From Bacteroidales bacterium (lineage in GTDB: Bacteria; Bacteroidota; Bacteroidia; Bacteroidales; P3), in NCBI GenBank assembly GCA_024681475.1, contig JAILAT010000005.1, forward strand, positions 1 through 57,584: a stretch of DNA of 57,584 nt. Reading direction: 5' to 3'. This document shows positions 16,664 through 25,013 of the stretch, one piece after another. Every line of letters starts with the position of its first letter. The stretch's first letter is position 1. The notes under the pieces were generated by a model, which was given only the letters and a program-made list of their open reading frames with translations, was not told where the DNA came from and did no database searches. The position numbers were made by a program, and so were the translations under genes.

Positions 16664-18307
16664 TTAGCAGTTCTGTAGTTCGGCAAGACGGCGGGCCGAC
16701 TGGCCGATGCTTTCCTTGACGAAGAAGCGGCACGAAGCGATGAAGCTCTTGTCACGCATGCTGTCGAGCAGCAGCAGGTAGCCCATGATGATGTAGCTCA
16801 GCACCTCGGTGAGTGCGCGTGTGCTGTGTTCGAAACGCAGGCTGCTGGTGCCCTCCGCTGCGGCGGTGTCGTACAGCTTGCGGTAGGTCTCGGTGGCTTC
16901 GCAGAGCAGTGTGCGCAGGTGTGCCAGCTCGTCGTCGGGCTGTGCATTCAGCGCTTCGCTCACGCTGGCGTCGTAGGCCTCAATCTGTTTCAGATAGGCA
17001 CCGCTGGCAATGCCCTTCATGGCTGCCACCACCTGCAACTGGCTGGTACCCTCGTAGATGGAGAGGATACGCGCGTCGCGGTACAGACGTTCGCAGGCGT
17101 ATTCTTTCATGAATCCGCTGCCGCCGTGAACCTGGATGCAGTCGTAGGCGCACTGGTTGGCAAACTCGCTGGCATTCAGCTTCACAAGGGGTGTCAGTAT
17201 GTCGGCGACGCGTGAGGCGGGTTTCGAGGTGGCCGAGAGGTCCACGTAGCGTGCCGTCTCGTACATCAGGCTGCGGGCACCGTCGGTGCGGGCGCGCATC
17301 TGTGCCAGCAGGTCTTGCACGGCAGGGAACTGGTCGATTGTTTTGCCGAACTGTTCGCGGCTGGCGGCGTAGGCCTCGGCCTCGCGGCAGGCTGCCTCGC
17401 AGAGGCCAATGCTCTGTGCGCCAACACCCAGACGGGCGCCGTTCATCAGCGACATGACATATTTGATAAGGCCCAGACGACGCTCGCCGACAATCTGTGC
17501 GGGAGCGTTGTTGAACTGCAGCTCAGCAGTGGGCGAGCCTTTGATGCCCATTTTGTTCTCAATGCGGCGCACCACCATGCCTCCGTCGGCGCGGTCGAAG
17601 ATGAAGTACGACAGGCCACGGCCGTCGGTGCTGCCCTCTTCGCTGCGTGCCAGCACCAGGTGCAGGTCGGCGTCACCGTTGGTGATGAAGCGCTTCACGC
17701 CGTTCAGACGCCAGCAGTTGTTGGCCTCGTCCCAGGTGGCTTTCAGGCGCACCGACTGCAGGTCGCTGCCGGCGTCGGGCTCGGTGAGGTCCATGGAACA
17801 GGTGGCACCCTTGTAGATGCGGGGCAAGTATTTCTCTTTCAGCGCCTCGTTGGCGAATTGCTGCACCGTGTCGGCGCAGTCCTGCAGACCCCAGATGGTG
17901 GCGAAGCCCACATCGGCGCGAGCGATGATTTCTGCGGCCATGACAGCCGTCACACGCGGGAAATTCAGTCCGTTGTATTGGCGCGAGAGCGTCATGCCAT
18001 ACAGCCCCGACTGCACCAGCGCGTCGAGGTTCTGGCGTGTGCCGGGGGCGTATTCCACGCGGCCGTCGACGAGCTGCGGTCCCACATGGTCCACCTCTTC
18101 GGCGTTGGGGGCGATGATGTCACCGGCGATGTCGCCCAGCAGGCGCATCACCATGTCATATTGCTCCAGGGCCTCTTCCTTGTTGGCAGGAGCCTCGGGA
18201 TGGGTGCCAGCGGCGGCGTAATTGTTCTCTTTTGCTGCCACCACTTGCTCCATATCGGGGTGGTGCAGGTAGAAGGATAGTTTTTCGTTGTCGGTATAGA
18301 AATTCAT
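16664..18307 (-). CDS. Acyl-CoA dehydrogenase, last gene of the fab-etf operon
   Basis: 547 residues, longer than the classic 380-residue enzymes, with an N-terminal extension and a C-terminal helical region of the kind in the 550-600-residue ACAD group. FAD- and substrate-binding segments seen: CSMDLTEPDAGSDLQ, KRFITNGDADLH, NKMGIKGSPTAELQF and IQVHGGSGFMKEY. The catalytic base is Glu in ILSIYEGTSQLQ. It oxidises acyl-CoA, or runs in reverse, with electrons exchanged through ETF. It is 57 bases after etfA. Substrate chain length is not deducible. The unusual point is the position behind four fatty-acid synthesis genes. Confidence 0.92.
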   Translation of the reverse strand: MNFYTDNEKLSFYLHHPDMEQVVAAKENNYAAAGTHPEAPANKEEALEQYDMVMRLLGDIAGDIIAPNAEEVDHVGPQLVDGRVEYAPGTRQNLDALVQSGLYGMTLSRQYNGLNFPRVTAVMAAEIIARADVGFATIWGLQDCADTVQQFANEALKEKYLPRIYKGATCSMDLTEPDAGSDLQSVRLKATWDEANNCWRLNGVKRFITNGDADLHLVLARSEEGSTDGRGLSYFIFDRADGGMVVRRIENKMGIKGSPTAELQFNNAPAQIVGERRLGLIKYVMSLMNGARLGVGAQSIGLCEAACREAEAYAASREQFGKTIDQFPAVQDLLAQMRARTDGARSLMYETARYVDLSATSKPASRVADILTPLVKLNASEFANQCAYDCIQVHGGSGFMKEYACERLYRDARILSIYEGTSQLQVVAAMKGIASGAYLKQIEAYDASVSEALNAQPDDELAHLRTLLCEATETYRKLYDTAAAEGTSSLRFEHSTRALTEVLSYIIMGYLLLLDSMRDKSFIASCRFFVKESIGQSARRLAELQNC

Positions 18308-18364
18308 AATTGTCTCTTTTTGGTTAGCTTAATATGCCTATGCTGCCTATATGCCTATCGTTCT

Positions 18365-19387
18365 CTACTTCAGGTTGTTTTTATAGCAGGCCATGAATTG
18401 CGGGATGACGGTCATCACGTCGCCGATGATGGTGTAGTCGGCAATGGCGTTGATGGGGGCGTCAGGGTCCGTGTTGATGGAGATGATTTTTCCGCTCTGC
18501 TCCATGCCGGCGCGATGCTGCACAGCACCCGAGATGCCACAGGCAATGTACAGTTTGGGACGCACCGTCACGCCTGTCTGGCCAATCTGGCGCTCGCCTT
18601 CGGTGAATCCGGCGTCGACAGCGGCGCGCGTGGCACCCACCGTACCGCCTATCAGGCGGGCAAACTGGTGCAGCAGCTCGAAGTTCTCTTTGCTGCCCAT
18701 GCCGTAGCCTCCAGCCACGATGATCTGGGCTCCTTTGATGTCCACTTTCTGCTCCTCAATCTCGCGACGCAGGATCTTCACGGCCTTGTCGGCAGCGTCG
18801 AGGCTGGCATCCAGCGTGATGGGGATGATAGTGCCGCGGTAGTTGGCGTCGAAAATCTCTTTCTTCATCACACCTTCGCGCACTGTGGCCATCTGCGGAC
18901 GGGTCTCGGGGCAAACGATGGTGGCGATGATGTTGCCGCCAAAGGCCGGACGCATCTGCATCAGGATGTTGTCGTAGGTGGTCTGCGTCTTCAGGTCGGT
19001 GTGCGAGCCGATCTCCAGCGACGTGCAGTCGGCTGTCAAGCCGCAGCGCAGATACGAAGCGATGCGCGGAGCCAGGTCGCGGCCCACCGATGAAGCGCCA
19101 AACAGCACGATATCAGGCTTCTGGGTCTCTATCAGCTTGGAAAGGACATTGAAATGAGGCAGGGTGCGATAGGGCGACAGACGGCTGTCGTCGGCCACAA
19201 ACACGTCGTCGACGCCATAGGCAAACAGCGACTCGGCGGCGCTGTTCACCGCGTTGCCCATCACGGCAGCCTGCAGGCGTCCCTGCAACTGGCTGGCCAG
19301 CTGGCGGCCTTTGGTGCACAGTTCCAGGCTGATGTCGGCAATACGGTTGTCCTCTGTCAGTTCGCAATATACTAATACGTTATTCAT
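18365..19387 (-). CDS. etfA: Electron transfer flavoprotein, alpha subunit
   Basis: 340 residues. The N-terminal Rossmann-like domain is followed by the conserved FAD domain: IIVAGGYGMGSKENFEL, GGTVGATRAAVDAGF, QIGQTGVTVRPKLYI, CGISGAVQHRAGM and SINTDPDAPI. It pairs with EtfB, encoded 43 bases upstream, and links the acyl-CoA dehydrogenase encoded downstream to the electron pool. In anaerobes similar ETFs can bifurcate electrons with NADH; whether this one does cannot be decided here. Confidence 0.95.
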   Translation of the reverse strand: MNNVLVYCELTEDNRIADISLELCTKGRQLASQLQGRLQAAVMGNAVNSAAESLFAYGVDDVFVADDSRLSPYRTLPHFNVLSKLIETQKPDIVLFGASSVGRDLAPRIASYLRCGLTADCTSLEIGSHTDLKTQTTYDNILMQMRPAFGGNIIATIVCPETRPQMATVREGVMKKEIFDANYRGTIIPITLDASLDAADKAVKILRREIEEQKVDIKGAQIIVAGGYGMGSKENFELLHQFARLIGGTVGATRAAVDAGFTEGERQIGQTGVTVRPKLYIACGISGAVQHRAGMEQSGKIISINTDPDAPINAIADYTIIGDVMTVIPQFMACYKNNLK

Positions 19388-19430
19388 TGTTCTCTTGGGT
19401 TAGTTATTTATTTCTAATTCAGTTTATTGC

Positions 19431-20231
19431 TTAGAGTATGTGCTCCTTGATGAGCGTGGCGCTCAGCTCGTTGAGCGCAGCCTCGGTGGGTTGCAGCACC
19501 ACCGACTCTTTGTGCGCCAGCACCACATTCTCAATCTTTTTCACCTTCGTTGGCGAGCCTTTCAGACCCAGGCGGTCCATGTCGGCGTCGATGCCGTCGG
19601 CCGTGATGAGACGCACTTCGTCCTTGGCCTGACGTATCAGTCTGTGGGCGTTAGGATAACGGCAGTCTGCAGCGGCGGAGGTGACGGTCACCAGTACCGG
19701 CAGCGTAGCCTTCACCTCTTCGGCGCCACGCTCCAGGCGACGACGGATGGTGATCTCTTTCTCGTTGATGTCGATCAGTTGCTCGGCATAGGTAATCTGC
19801 GGAATTTCAAGCTTCTCGGCAACCTGGGGTCCCACCTGTGCCGTGTCGCCGTCGATGGCTTGGCGGCCACCGAGAATCAGGTCGACATGCCCCAGCTGAC
19901 GGATGGCCTGCGAGAGGGCATAGGATGTCGCCAACGTGTCGGCGCCGGCAAAACGGGCGTCGCTCAGCACGAAGCCGTCGTCGGCACCGCGTGAGCGGGC
20001 GTCCTTGATTATCTCCGCAGCTCTCGGAGGTCCCATGGTTACTACTGTGATGCTCGTATCGGGCAGGCTGTCTTTGATGCACAAGGCCATCTCCAACGCT
20101 TTGAGGTCTTCGGGGTTGAACACGGTGGGCAGCGCAGCGCGGTTCACCGTGCCGTCGGCATTCATGGCATCGGCACCGACATTGTGGGTGTCGGGTACCT
20201 GCTTTGCCAATACTACTATTTTCAGTGCCAT
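19431..20231 (-). CDS. etfB: Electron transfer flavoprotein, beta subunit
   Basis: 266 residues. Characteristic segments: IVVLAKQVPDTHNVG at the N-terminus, VVTMGPPRAAEIIKDA, and the signature LGGRQAIDGDTAQVGPQVAE, which in related anaerobe ETFs lines the beta-subunit nucleotide/FAD pocket. That motif set leaves electron bifurcation possible but not shown. It lies between fabG (60 bases upstream) and etfA in the same operon. Confidence 0.95.
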   Translation of the reverse strand: MALKIVVLAKQVPDTHNVGADAMNADGTVNRAALPTVFNPEDLKALEMALCIKDSLPDTSITVVTMGPPRAAEIIKDARSRGADDGFVLSDARFAGADTLATSYALSQAIRQLGHVDLILGGRQAIDGDTAQVGPQVAEKLEIPQITYAEQLIDINEKEITIRRRLERGAEEVKATLPVLVTVTSAAADCRYPNAHRLIRQAKDEVRLITADGIDADMDRLGLKGSPTKVKKIENVVLAHKESVVLQPTEAALNELSATLIKEHIL

Positions 20232-20291
20232 ATCTATTCTTCTATTGTGTCGTGATTATTGATTGTTTCTTATGAGTGTTTTGGTCTGCAA

Positions 20292-21044
20292 TTAGTTGCC
20301 CAGCACCAGGCCGCCGTCGACCGACAGCACTTGTCCGGTGACATAGGCCGACAGGTCGGAGGCCAGATACAGCGACGTTTTGGCAACGTCGAGGTCCGTA
20401 CCGCCACGGCGCAACGGAATCTTGCTCATCCAGTCCTTGCGCACCTCTTCGGGCAGCTGCTGCGTCATGGGCGTCTCGATGAAGCCGGGAGCTACGGCAT
20501 TGCAGCGTATGCCTCTCGAACCCAACTCTTTGGCAATCGACTTGGTGAAGCCGATGATACCAGCCTTCGAAGCCGAATAGTTGCCCTGGCCGGCGTTGCC
20601 GTTGATACCCACGATGGAACTGATGTTGATGATGGAGCCGGAACGCTGTTTCATCATCATCTGTGCGAAAGCCTTGGTGAAGTTGAACACGGAGCGCAGG
20701 TTGACGGCCAGCACGGCGTCCCAATCTTCAGGTTTCATGCGCAGTATCAGGTTGTCTTTGGTGATGCCGGCATTGTTCACCAGCACGTCCAGACGGCCAT
20801 AGTTCTCGGCCACCCATTTGGCTACCTCTGCAGTCTGCTCATAGTCGGCGGCATTCGAGGCCAGGAAATGGGCGCGGACACCCTTGCTTTTCAGTTCTTC
20901 AACCAGCGAGGCGCTGTTGTCGTTCTCCACCAGGTCGGTGAAAATGATGTCGGCACCTTCGTCGGCAAACAGCAGTGCATGGCTGCGGCCGATGCCACGG
21001 CTGGCACCTGTAATGAGGGCTACTTTATCTTTCAGTAAGTTCAT
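20292..21044 (-). CDS. fabG: 3-oxoacyl-[ACP] reductase
   Basis: 250 residues, typical SDR. NADPH-binding GASRGIG (13-19), NNAG (about 87-90), catalytic Ser in INISSIVGI and the YSASK motif (Tyr155, Lys159), then the C-terminal VTGQVLSVDGG. It reduces 3-ketoacyl-ACP to 3-hydroxyacyl-ACP in the elongation cycle. It is 42 bases after fabZ and within the seven-gene operon. SDR substrate assignment rests partly on context. Confidence 0.92.
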   Translation of the reverse strand: MNLLKDKVALITGASRGIGRSHALLFADEGADIIFTDLVENDNSASLVEELKSKGVRAHFLASNAADYEQTAEVAKWVAENYGRLDVLVNNAGITKDNLILRMKPEDWDAVLAVNLRSVFNFTKAFAQMMMKQRSGSIINISSIVGINGNAGQGNYSASKAGIIGFTKSIAKELGSRGIRCNAVAPGFIETPMTQQLPEEVRKDWMSKIPLRRGGTDLDVAKTSLYLASDLSAYVTGQVLSVDGGLVLGN

Positions 21045-21086
21045 GATCTTTCTTGGTATTTGTTTGTGATGTAATGATTTGATGGG

Positions 21087-21503
21087 TTATTTGTTGTCCA
21101 CTAGCGAGAATGTCAGACTTCCCTTGGCGGCCAGCTGGCCGTCCACAGTAGCCTGAGCATCGCACACCCAGATGGGGCCGCGATGGTTCGTCACTTTGCC
21201 TTTGATAGTGATGAGGTCGCCGGGGCGCACCTGCTTTTTGAAGCGCACATTGTCGATGCCGGCGTAGAAAGGCGTACGGTTCACCAGCTCATCCTTGATA
21301 AGGATGCAGCAGCTCTGCGCCATGATTTCGCACAATATTACACCAGGAACCACAGGATAGTCGGGGAAATGGCCTTGCAGAAAGAACTCATCTCCACGCA
21401 CTTGGTAGTGGCCTATCGACTCTTCACCTTCTTTCACCACGTCGTCAACGAGCAGCATCGGCTCACGGTGGGGCAGGAATGTTTTGATTTCGTCTCTATT
21501 CAT
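21087..21503 (-). CDS. fabZ: 3-hydroxyacyl-[ACP] dehydratase
   Basis: 138 residues, a single hot-dog domain. Catalytic His45 in QGHFPDYPVVPG and Glu59 in ILCEIMAQ are both present. The N-terminal FLPHREPMLLVDDV is typical of FabZ. It dehydrates 3-hydroxyacyl-ACP to trans-2-enoyl-ACP. The next step, enoyl reduction, has no FabI, FabK, FabL or FabV gene in this operon. Confidence 0.95.
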   Translation of the reverse strand: MNRDEIKTFLPHREPMLLVDDVVKEGEESIGHYQVRGDEFFLQGHFPDYPVVPGVILCEIMAQSCCILIKDELVNRTPFYAGIDNVRFKKQVRPGDLITIKGKVTNHRGPIWVCDAQATVDGQLAAKGSLTFSLVDNK

Positions 21504-21561
21504 TGCTATTTAGTTTTATTTGTCCAATTCGATGATATTTATTTGATTATCAGTTTTCTTT

Positions 21562-22797
21562 TTATATTTTGCGCAGTGCCACGCAGGCGTTCTGTCCGCC
21601 AAAGCCGAACGAGTTGCTGATGGTCATCTCGGCGGCATAGTCGCGGGCTGTATTCGGCGTGTAGTCCAGGTCGCACTCGGGGTCGGGCTGGTCCAGATGG
21701 AGCGTCGGCGCCACCTTGCCGTCCTGCAGCGTCTTGGCGCAGATTATCATCTCCACAGCGCCGCCAGCGCCCAGCATGTGGCCCAGCATCGATTTGGTGC
21801 TGCTGATGACGGTCTTGCGGGCAGCCTCTTCGCCCATGGCAAGCTTGATGGCCATGGTTTCGGTCTTGTCGTTCAGCGGCGTGCTGGTGCCGTGAGCGTT
21901 GATATAAAGCTTCTCGCCCTTGTAGCCGGCCTCTTGCAGCGCCAGCTTGATGGCGTTGGTCTGGCTCTTGGCGTCGGGACGTGGAGCGGTGTAGTGGTAT
22001 GCGTCGCAGGTGTTGCCGTAGCCCACCACCTCGGCGTAGATGTGGGCACCACGTTTCTTGGCCAGCTCATAGTCTTCAAGAACCAGGACACCGGCGCCTT
22101 CGCCCATGACGAAACCGTTACGACGGGCGTCGAAAGGCATCGAGGCGGCCAGTGGGTCGCTGTTGGTGCTGAGGGCCTTGCTGCTGGCAAAGCCGCCTAT
22201 GGCGATGGGACAGATGGCCGATTCGGTACCGCCGGTGATCATGGCGTCGGCTCTGCCTTCGCGGATCATGCGATAAGCCTCGCCGATGGAGTGAGTACCT
22301 GTTGCACAGGCTGTTACAACGGGCAGGCAGGGACCCTCGGCGTGGTGCACGATGGCCACGTTGCCCGAAGCGATATTGGCGATCATTTCGGGGATGAAGA
22401 GCGGCGAGATGCGTCTCGGGCCGCGCTCCAACAGCACGCTGTGCTCGCGGCAGAAGGTCTGGATGCCGCCGATGCCCGATCCGATGGCCACGCCGAAGCG
22501 TGTCGGGTCAACGTCAACGTCGGCTTTCAGTCCGCTGTCTTCCATGGCCTGCGAGGCTGCCGCCAGCGCGTAGAGCGCATAGATGTCGTTGTGGCGTATC
22601 ATCGCCTTGTCAATATTGAAGTCTTCAGCTTTAAAATCAAGCACTTCAGCGGCTACCGTGACGGGTAAGCCTTCCAGCGGGATGGTGCTGATGGTGCGAA
22701 TACCACATTTGCCAGCCAACAGGTTTTCCCACAGTGTGTCTACGTGGTTGCCTAGCGGGCTGATGCATCCCATTCCTGTTATCACTACTCGTTTCAT
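21562..22797 (-). CDS. fabF: 3-oxoacyl-[ACP] synthase II
   Basis: 411 residues with the Cys-His-His triad of KASII: Cys164 in VTACATGTHSIG, His in INAHGTSTPLND and His in KSMLGHMLGAGGAVE. The gatekeeper loop GFGGQNACV near the C-terminus is intact. It condenses malonyl-ACP with acyl-ACP. A Bacteroidales genome usually has another fabF next to acpP; this copy has none, so it may serve a special pathway (inference). Confidence 0.94.
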   Translation of the reverse strand: MKRVVITGMGCISPLGNHVDTLWENLLAGKCGIRTISTIPLEGLPVTVAAEVLDFKAEDFNIDKAMIRHNDIYALYALAAASQAMEDSGLKADVDVDPTRFGVAIGSGIGGIQTFCREHSVLLERGPRRISPLFIPEMIANIASGNVAIVHHAEGPCLPVVTACATGTHSIGEAYRMIREGRADAMITGGTESAICPIAIGGFASSKALSTNSDPLAASMPFDARRNGFVMGEGAGVLVLEDYELAKKRGAHIYAEVVGYGNTCDAYHYTAPRPDAKSQTNAIKLALQEAGYKGEKLYINAHGTSTPLNDKTETMAIKLAMGEEAARKTVISSTKSMLGHMLGAGGAVEMIICAKTLQDGKVAPTLHLDQPDPECDLDYTPNTARDYAAEMTISNSFGFGGQNACVALRKI

Positions 22798-22865
22798 ATC
22801 TCTGTATTTTTTTTAGTTTTCTGTGTTATTGATTGTTGTGAAGTTATGTGTCTTTGTTTCGGTGT

Positions 22866-23834
22866 TTAGTCGTTGTAGTTGATCTTCTCCCACTTCATGA
22901 TGGCAGCGCCGGTGACGAAGCCGCCGCCGAAAGCGCTGAGCAGCAGGTTGGCACCGTCCTCGAACATGTTGGCACGCGACATTTCGTCAATCATGATGGG
23001 GATGCTCGCCGACGAGGTGTTGCCGTATTTCTGCAGGTTGGTGGGGAATTTCTCCACCGGCTGTTTCATATTCTCCCTGATGGAGTCGATGATGCGCAAG
23101 TTGGCCTGGTGCAGCAAGAAATACTGGAAGTCTTCGGGCTTCATGTTGTTGCGTTCCAGAATGGTACGGATGTCGCGCGTGCAGGAGCGCACAGCCAGCT
23201 TGAACACTTCACGACCCTGCATCACCAGCGAGGTGGTGCGTTCTTCTGCGCGGTCGAAGGGGGTGAACTCCATGGTGCGTTTGTAGTAAAGCACGTCGGT
23301 GTGCGAGTCGCCGGTCACGATCGAGTCGACGAAATTGTCGCCGTCAGTAACCACCACAGCGCCGGCACCGTCGCCAAACAGTACCGACGTTTCGCGTTCG
23401 TGCCAGTTGCAGTAGCGCGACGGCGATTCGGTGCAGATGATAAGTATGTTTTTGTATTTCTTGGCTTTGTGGAATGCTTCGGCTATGTCGAGAGCGTAGA
23501 TGAAGCCCGTGCAGGCGCAGTTGACGTCGAGGCAGGGGCATTTGCAGCCTATTTGCGAAAGTATGATGCTACTGATGGAGGGGGTTACATAGGTGTTGGC
23601 AACATTTGAACATATAAGATAGTCAATGTCAGAGCCTTGCAGCCCGGAGGCAGCCATGGCTTTCTTGCCGGCTTCCACGCCCAGATCTATCAGTGTTTCG
23701 TGGCTGAGCAGTCGGCGGGTTTTGATACCCGTTCTAGTCGAAATCCATTCGTCACTTGTCTCTAAAAAGCTGGCCAACATCTCGTTGGTCACCACTTTCT
23801 CGGGTAAAGCACTTCCTGTTCCTATTATTTTCAT
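22866..23834 (-). CDS. fabH: 3-oxoacyl-[ACP] synthase III
   Basis: 322 residues, first gene of the operon. Catalytic Cys108 in DVNCACTGFIYAL, His in FLLHQANLRIID and Asn in KYGNTSSASIP form the KASIII triad. The N-terminal TGSALPEKVVTNEML is typical. It starts synthesis by joining acyl-CoA to malonyl-ACP. The primer may be acetyl-CoA or branched acyl-CoA, which sequence alone does not settle. A -7 element lies upstream. Confidence 0.94.
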   Translation of the reverse strand: MKIIGTGSALPEKVVTNEMLASFLETSDEWISTRTGIKTRRLLSHETLIDLGVEAGKKAMAASGLQGSDIDYLICSNVANTYVTPSISSIILSQIGCKCPCLDVNCACTGFIYALDIAEAFHKAKKYKNILIICTESPSRYCNWHERETSVLFGDGAGAVVVTDGDNFVDSIVTGDSHTDVLYYKRTMEFTPFDRAEERTTSLVMQGREVFKLAVRSCTRDIRTILERNNMKPEDFQYFLLHQANLRIIDSIRENMKQPVEKFPTNLQKYGNTSSASIPIMIDEMSRANMFEDGANLLLSAFGGGFVTGAAIMKWEKINYND

Positions 23835-23895
23835 TTTATGTATTTTTAAATATGTACCATTTAATTATATGCACCCAATGCGCTTTTTGAAATTG

Positions 23896-23903
23896 CAAAG
23901 GTA
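23896..23903 (-). promoter_or_regulatory. -7 element of the fab-etf operon
   Basis: Minus strand TACCTTTG, an exact fit to TAnnTTTG, 62 bases before fabH. The best -33 match is only TTG at a short spacing of 16, so the promoter is partly supported. Confidence 0.45.
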
Positions 23904-23969
23904 TACCAAAAAAATCGAACAAGTTTGTTAAAATTGATATTTTGCGCAATAAATTGGGTAAAATTGAGT

Positions 23970-23977
23970 TATTTTTG
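23970..23977 (+). promoter_or_regulatory. Possible -7 element of the LytTR membrane regulator
   Basis: TATTTTTG fits TAnnTTTG and lies 49 bases before the ATG at 24027. The TTTG at 23941-23944 is 25 bases upstream, longer than the usual spacer. Confidence 0.3.
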
Positions 23978-24026
23978 GCAAAATAGATAATTTTTGGGTG
24001 AAATAAGTTAAAAAAAATTCACATTT

Positions 24027-24896
24027 ATGGCGAAAAAGAATAGCATAATTCCGTTTTTCTTCACGGACATAAGAGCAGCCTTGCTGTTTCTTGTCTCCCT
24101 ACTGGTTTTGGCCACTATTTTCAACGCTTTTATCCGGCCGGTAGATTTTCTGCGCACCGGCGAAGAGCTATCCAACTGGAATAATATCCCTTATATCGCT
24201 CTGCAAGTGGCCACGGGTCTGGTGGTGACGCTGGTGTCCCGCTATCTCTTCTATCGAGTGGCAAAAAATCGCGAACTGCTTGACTTTCATTTTATTCTCT
24301 GGGTGTCGGTAGAGCTCATTGTCATGATTTCTTTACTCGCTATGGTGGCTTCGCTCACCAATCTGGGCAACGAGCTCAATTATTTCGACCTCATGTGGCG
24401 CCTGTCGCTTAATTTGGCTGCCATGATGGTGGTGCCATACATCATCACAGTGTTGGTTTTTGTCATCTACGATCAGGACAGGACTATTGTCCGTTTGTCG
24501 AAATTCGCTGATAGACTGGATTCTGCGACTCCTGCTGCCGAGGAATATTATAATTTCCGGACACTCGGAGGCAAGCTGGCTTTCTCCACGCGCCGCAAGA
24601 ATGTGCTCTACCTTGAGGCCGCCGACAACTATTGCAACATCCACTATATCAACGAGGAAACAGAAGATACCTTCATTCTGCATAATTCGATGAAGCGCAT
24701 CGAGACATCCGATCAGTATCAGGGTCTTATCCGTTGCCAAAAGGGCTATATGGTTAATATCGAAAATGTTAAGTCGCTCAAGATGGACAAGGACGGTCTG
24801 ATGCTCGAACTCACACAGGGAACGAAAAAGATTCCTGTATCGAAGAAATACAGCGAGGCTGTCATCAGTCATTTCTCTGGCTCGGATCAGGCCTGA
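24027..24896 (+). CDS. Membrane LytTR transcriptional regulator (4 TM helices)
   Basis: 289 residues. Four hydrophobic segments lie at about 12-33, 50-72, 88-108 and 120-148, and a C-terminal LytTR domain (about 183-285) has VLYLEAADNYCNIHYINEE, LIRCQKGYMVNIENVKSL and KIPVSKKYSEAV. This is a membrane sensor fused directly to a DNA-binding domain, common in Bacteroidota. It diverges from the fab-etf operon (192 bases) and precedes an exported protein, so either neighbour could be its target. Signal and operator are unknown. Confidence 0.9.
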   Translation: MAKKNSIIPFFFTDIRAALLFLVSLLVLATIFNAFIRPVDFLRTGEELSNWNNIPYIALQVATGLVVTLVSRYLFYRVAKNRELLDFHFILWVSVELIVMISLLAMVASLTNLGNELNYFDLMWRLSLNLAAMMVVPYIITVLVFVIYDQDRTIVRLSKFADRLDSATPAAEEYYNFRTLGGKLAFSTRRKNVLYLEAADNYCNIHYINEETEDTFILHNSMKRIETSDQYQGLIRCQKGYMVNIENVKSLKMDKDGLMLELTQGTKKIPVSKKYSEAVISHFSGSDQA

Positions 24897-25013
24897 TAAC
24901 CGCCAGAGTATCAGTTGACACCTTTACTCTCACAACCCTGCCAAGATAAAAAAACTTCATAGAAAAAATACGAATTCGCGCCTGTGTGCGTTACTTTATA
25001 AAAAAACTTATTT

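Noticed and set aside
17315..18280. 321-residue plus-strand ORF opposite the acyl-CoA dehydrogenase
   Set aside because: Shadow of a GC-rich gene; no recognisable protein.
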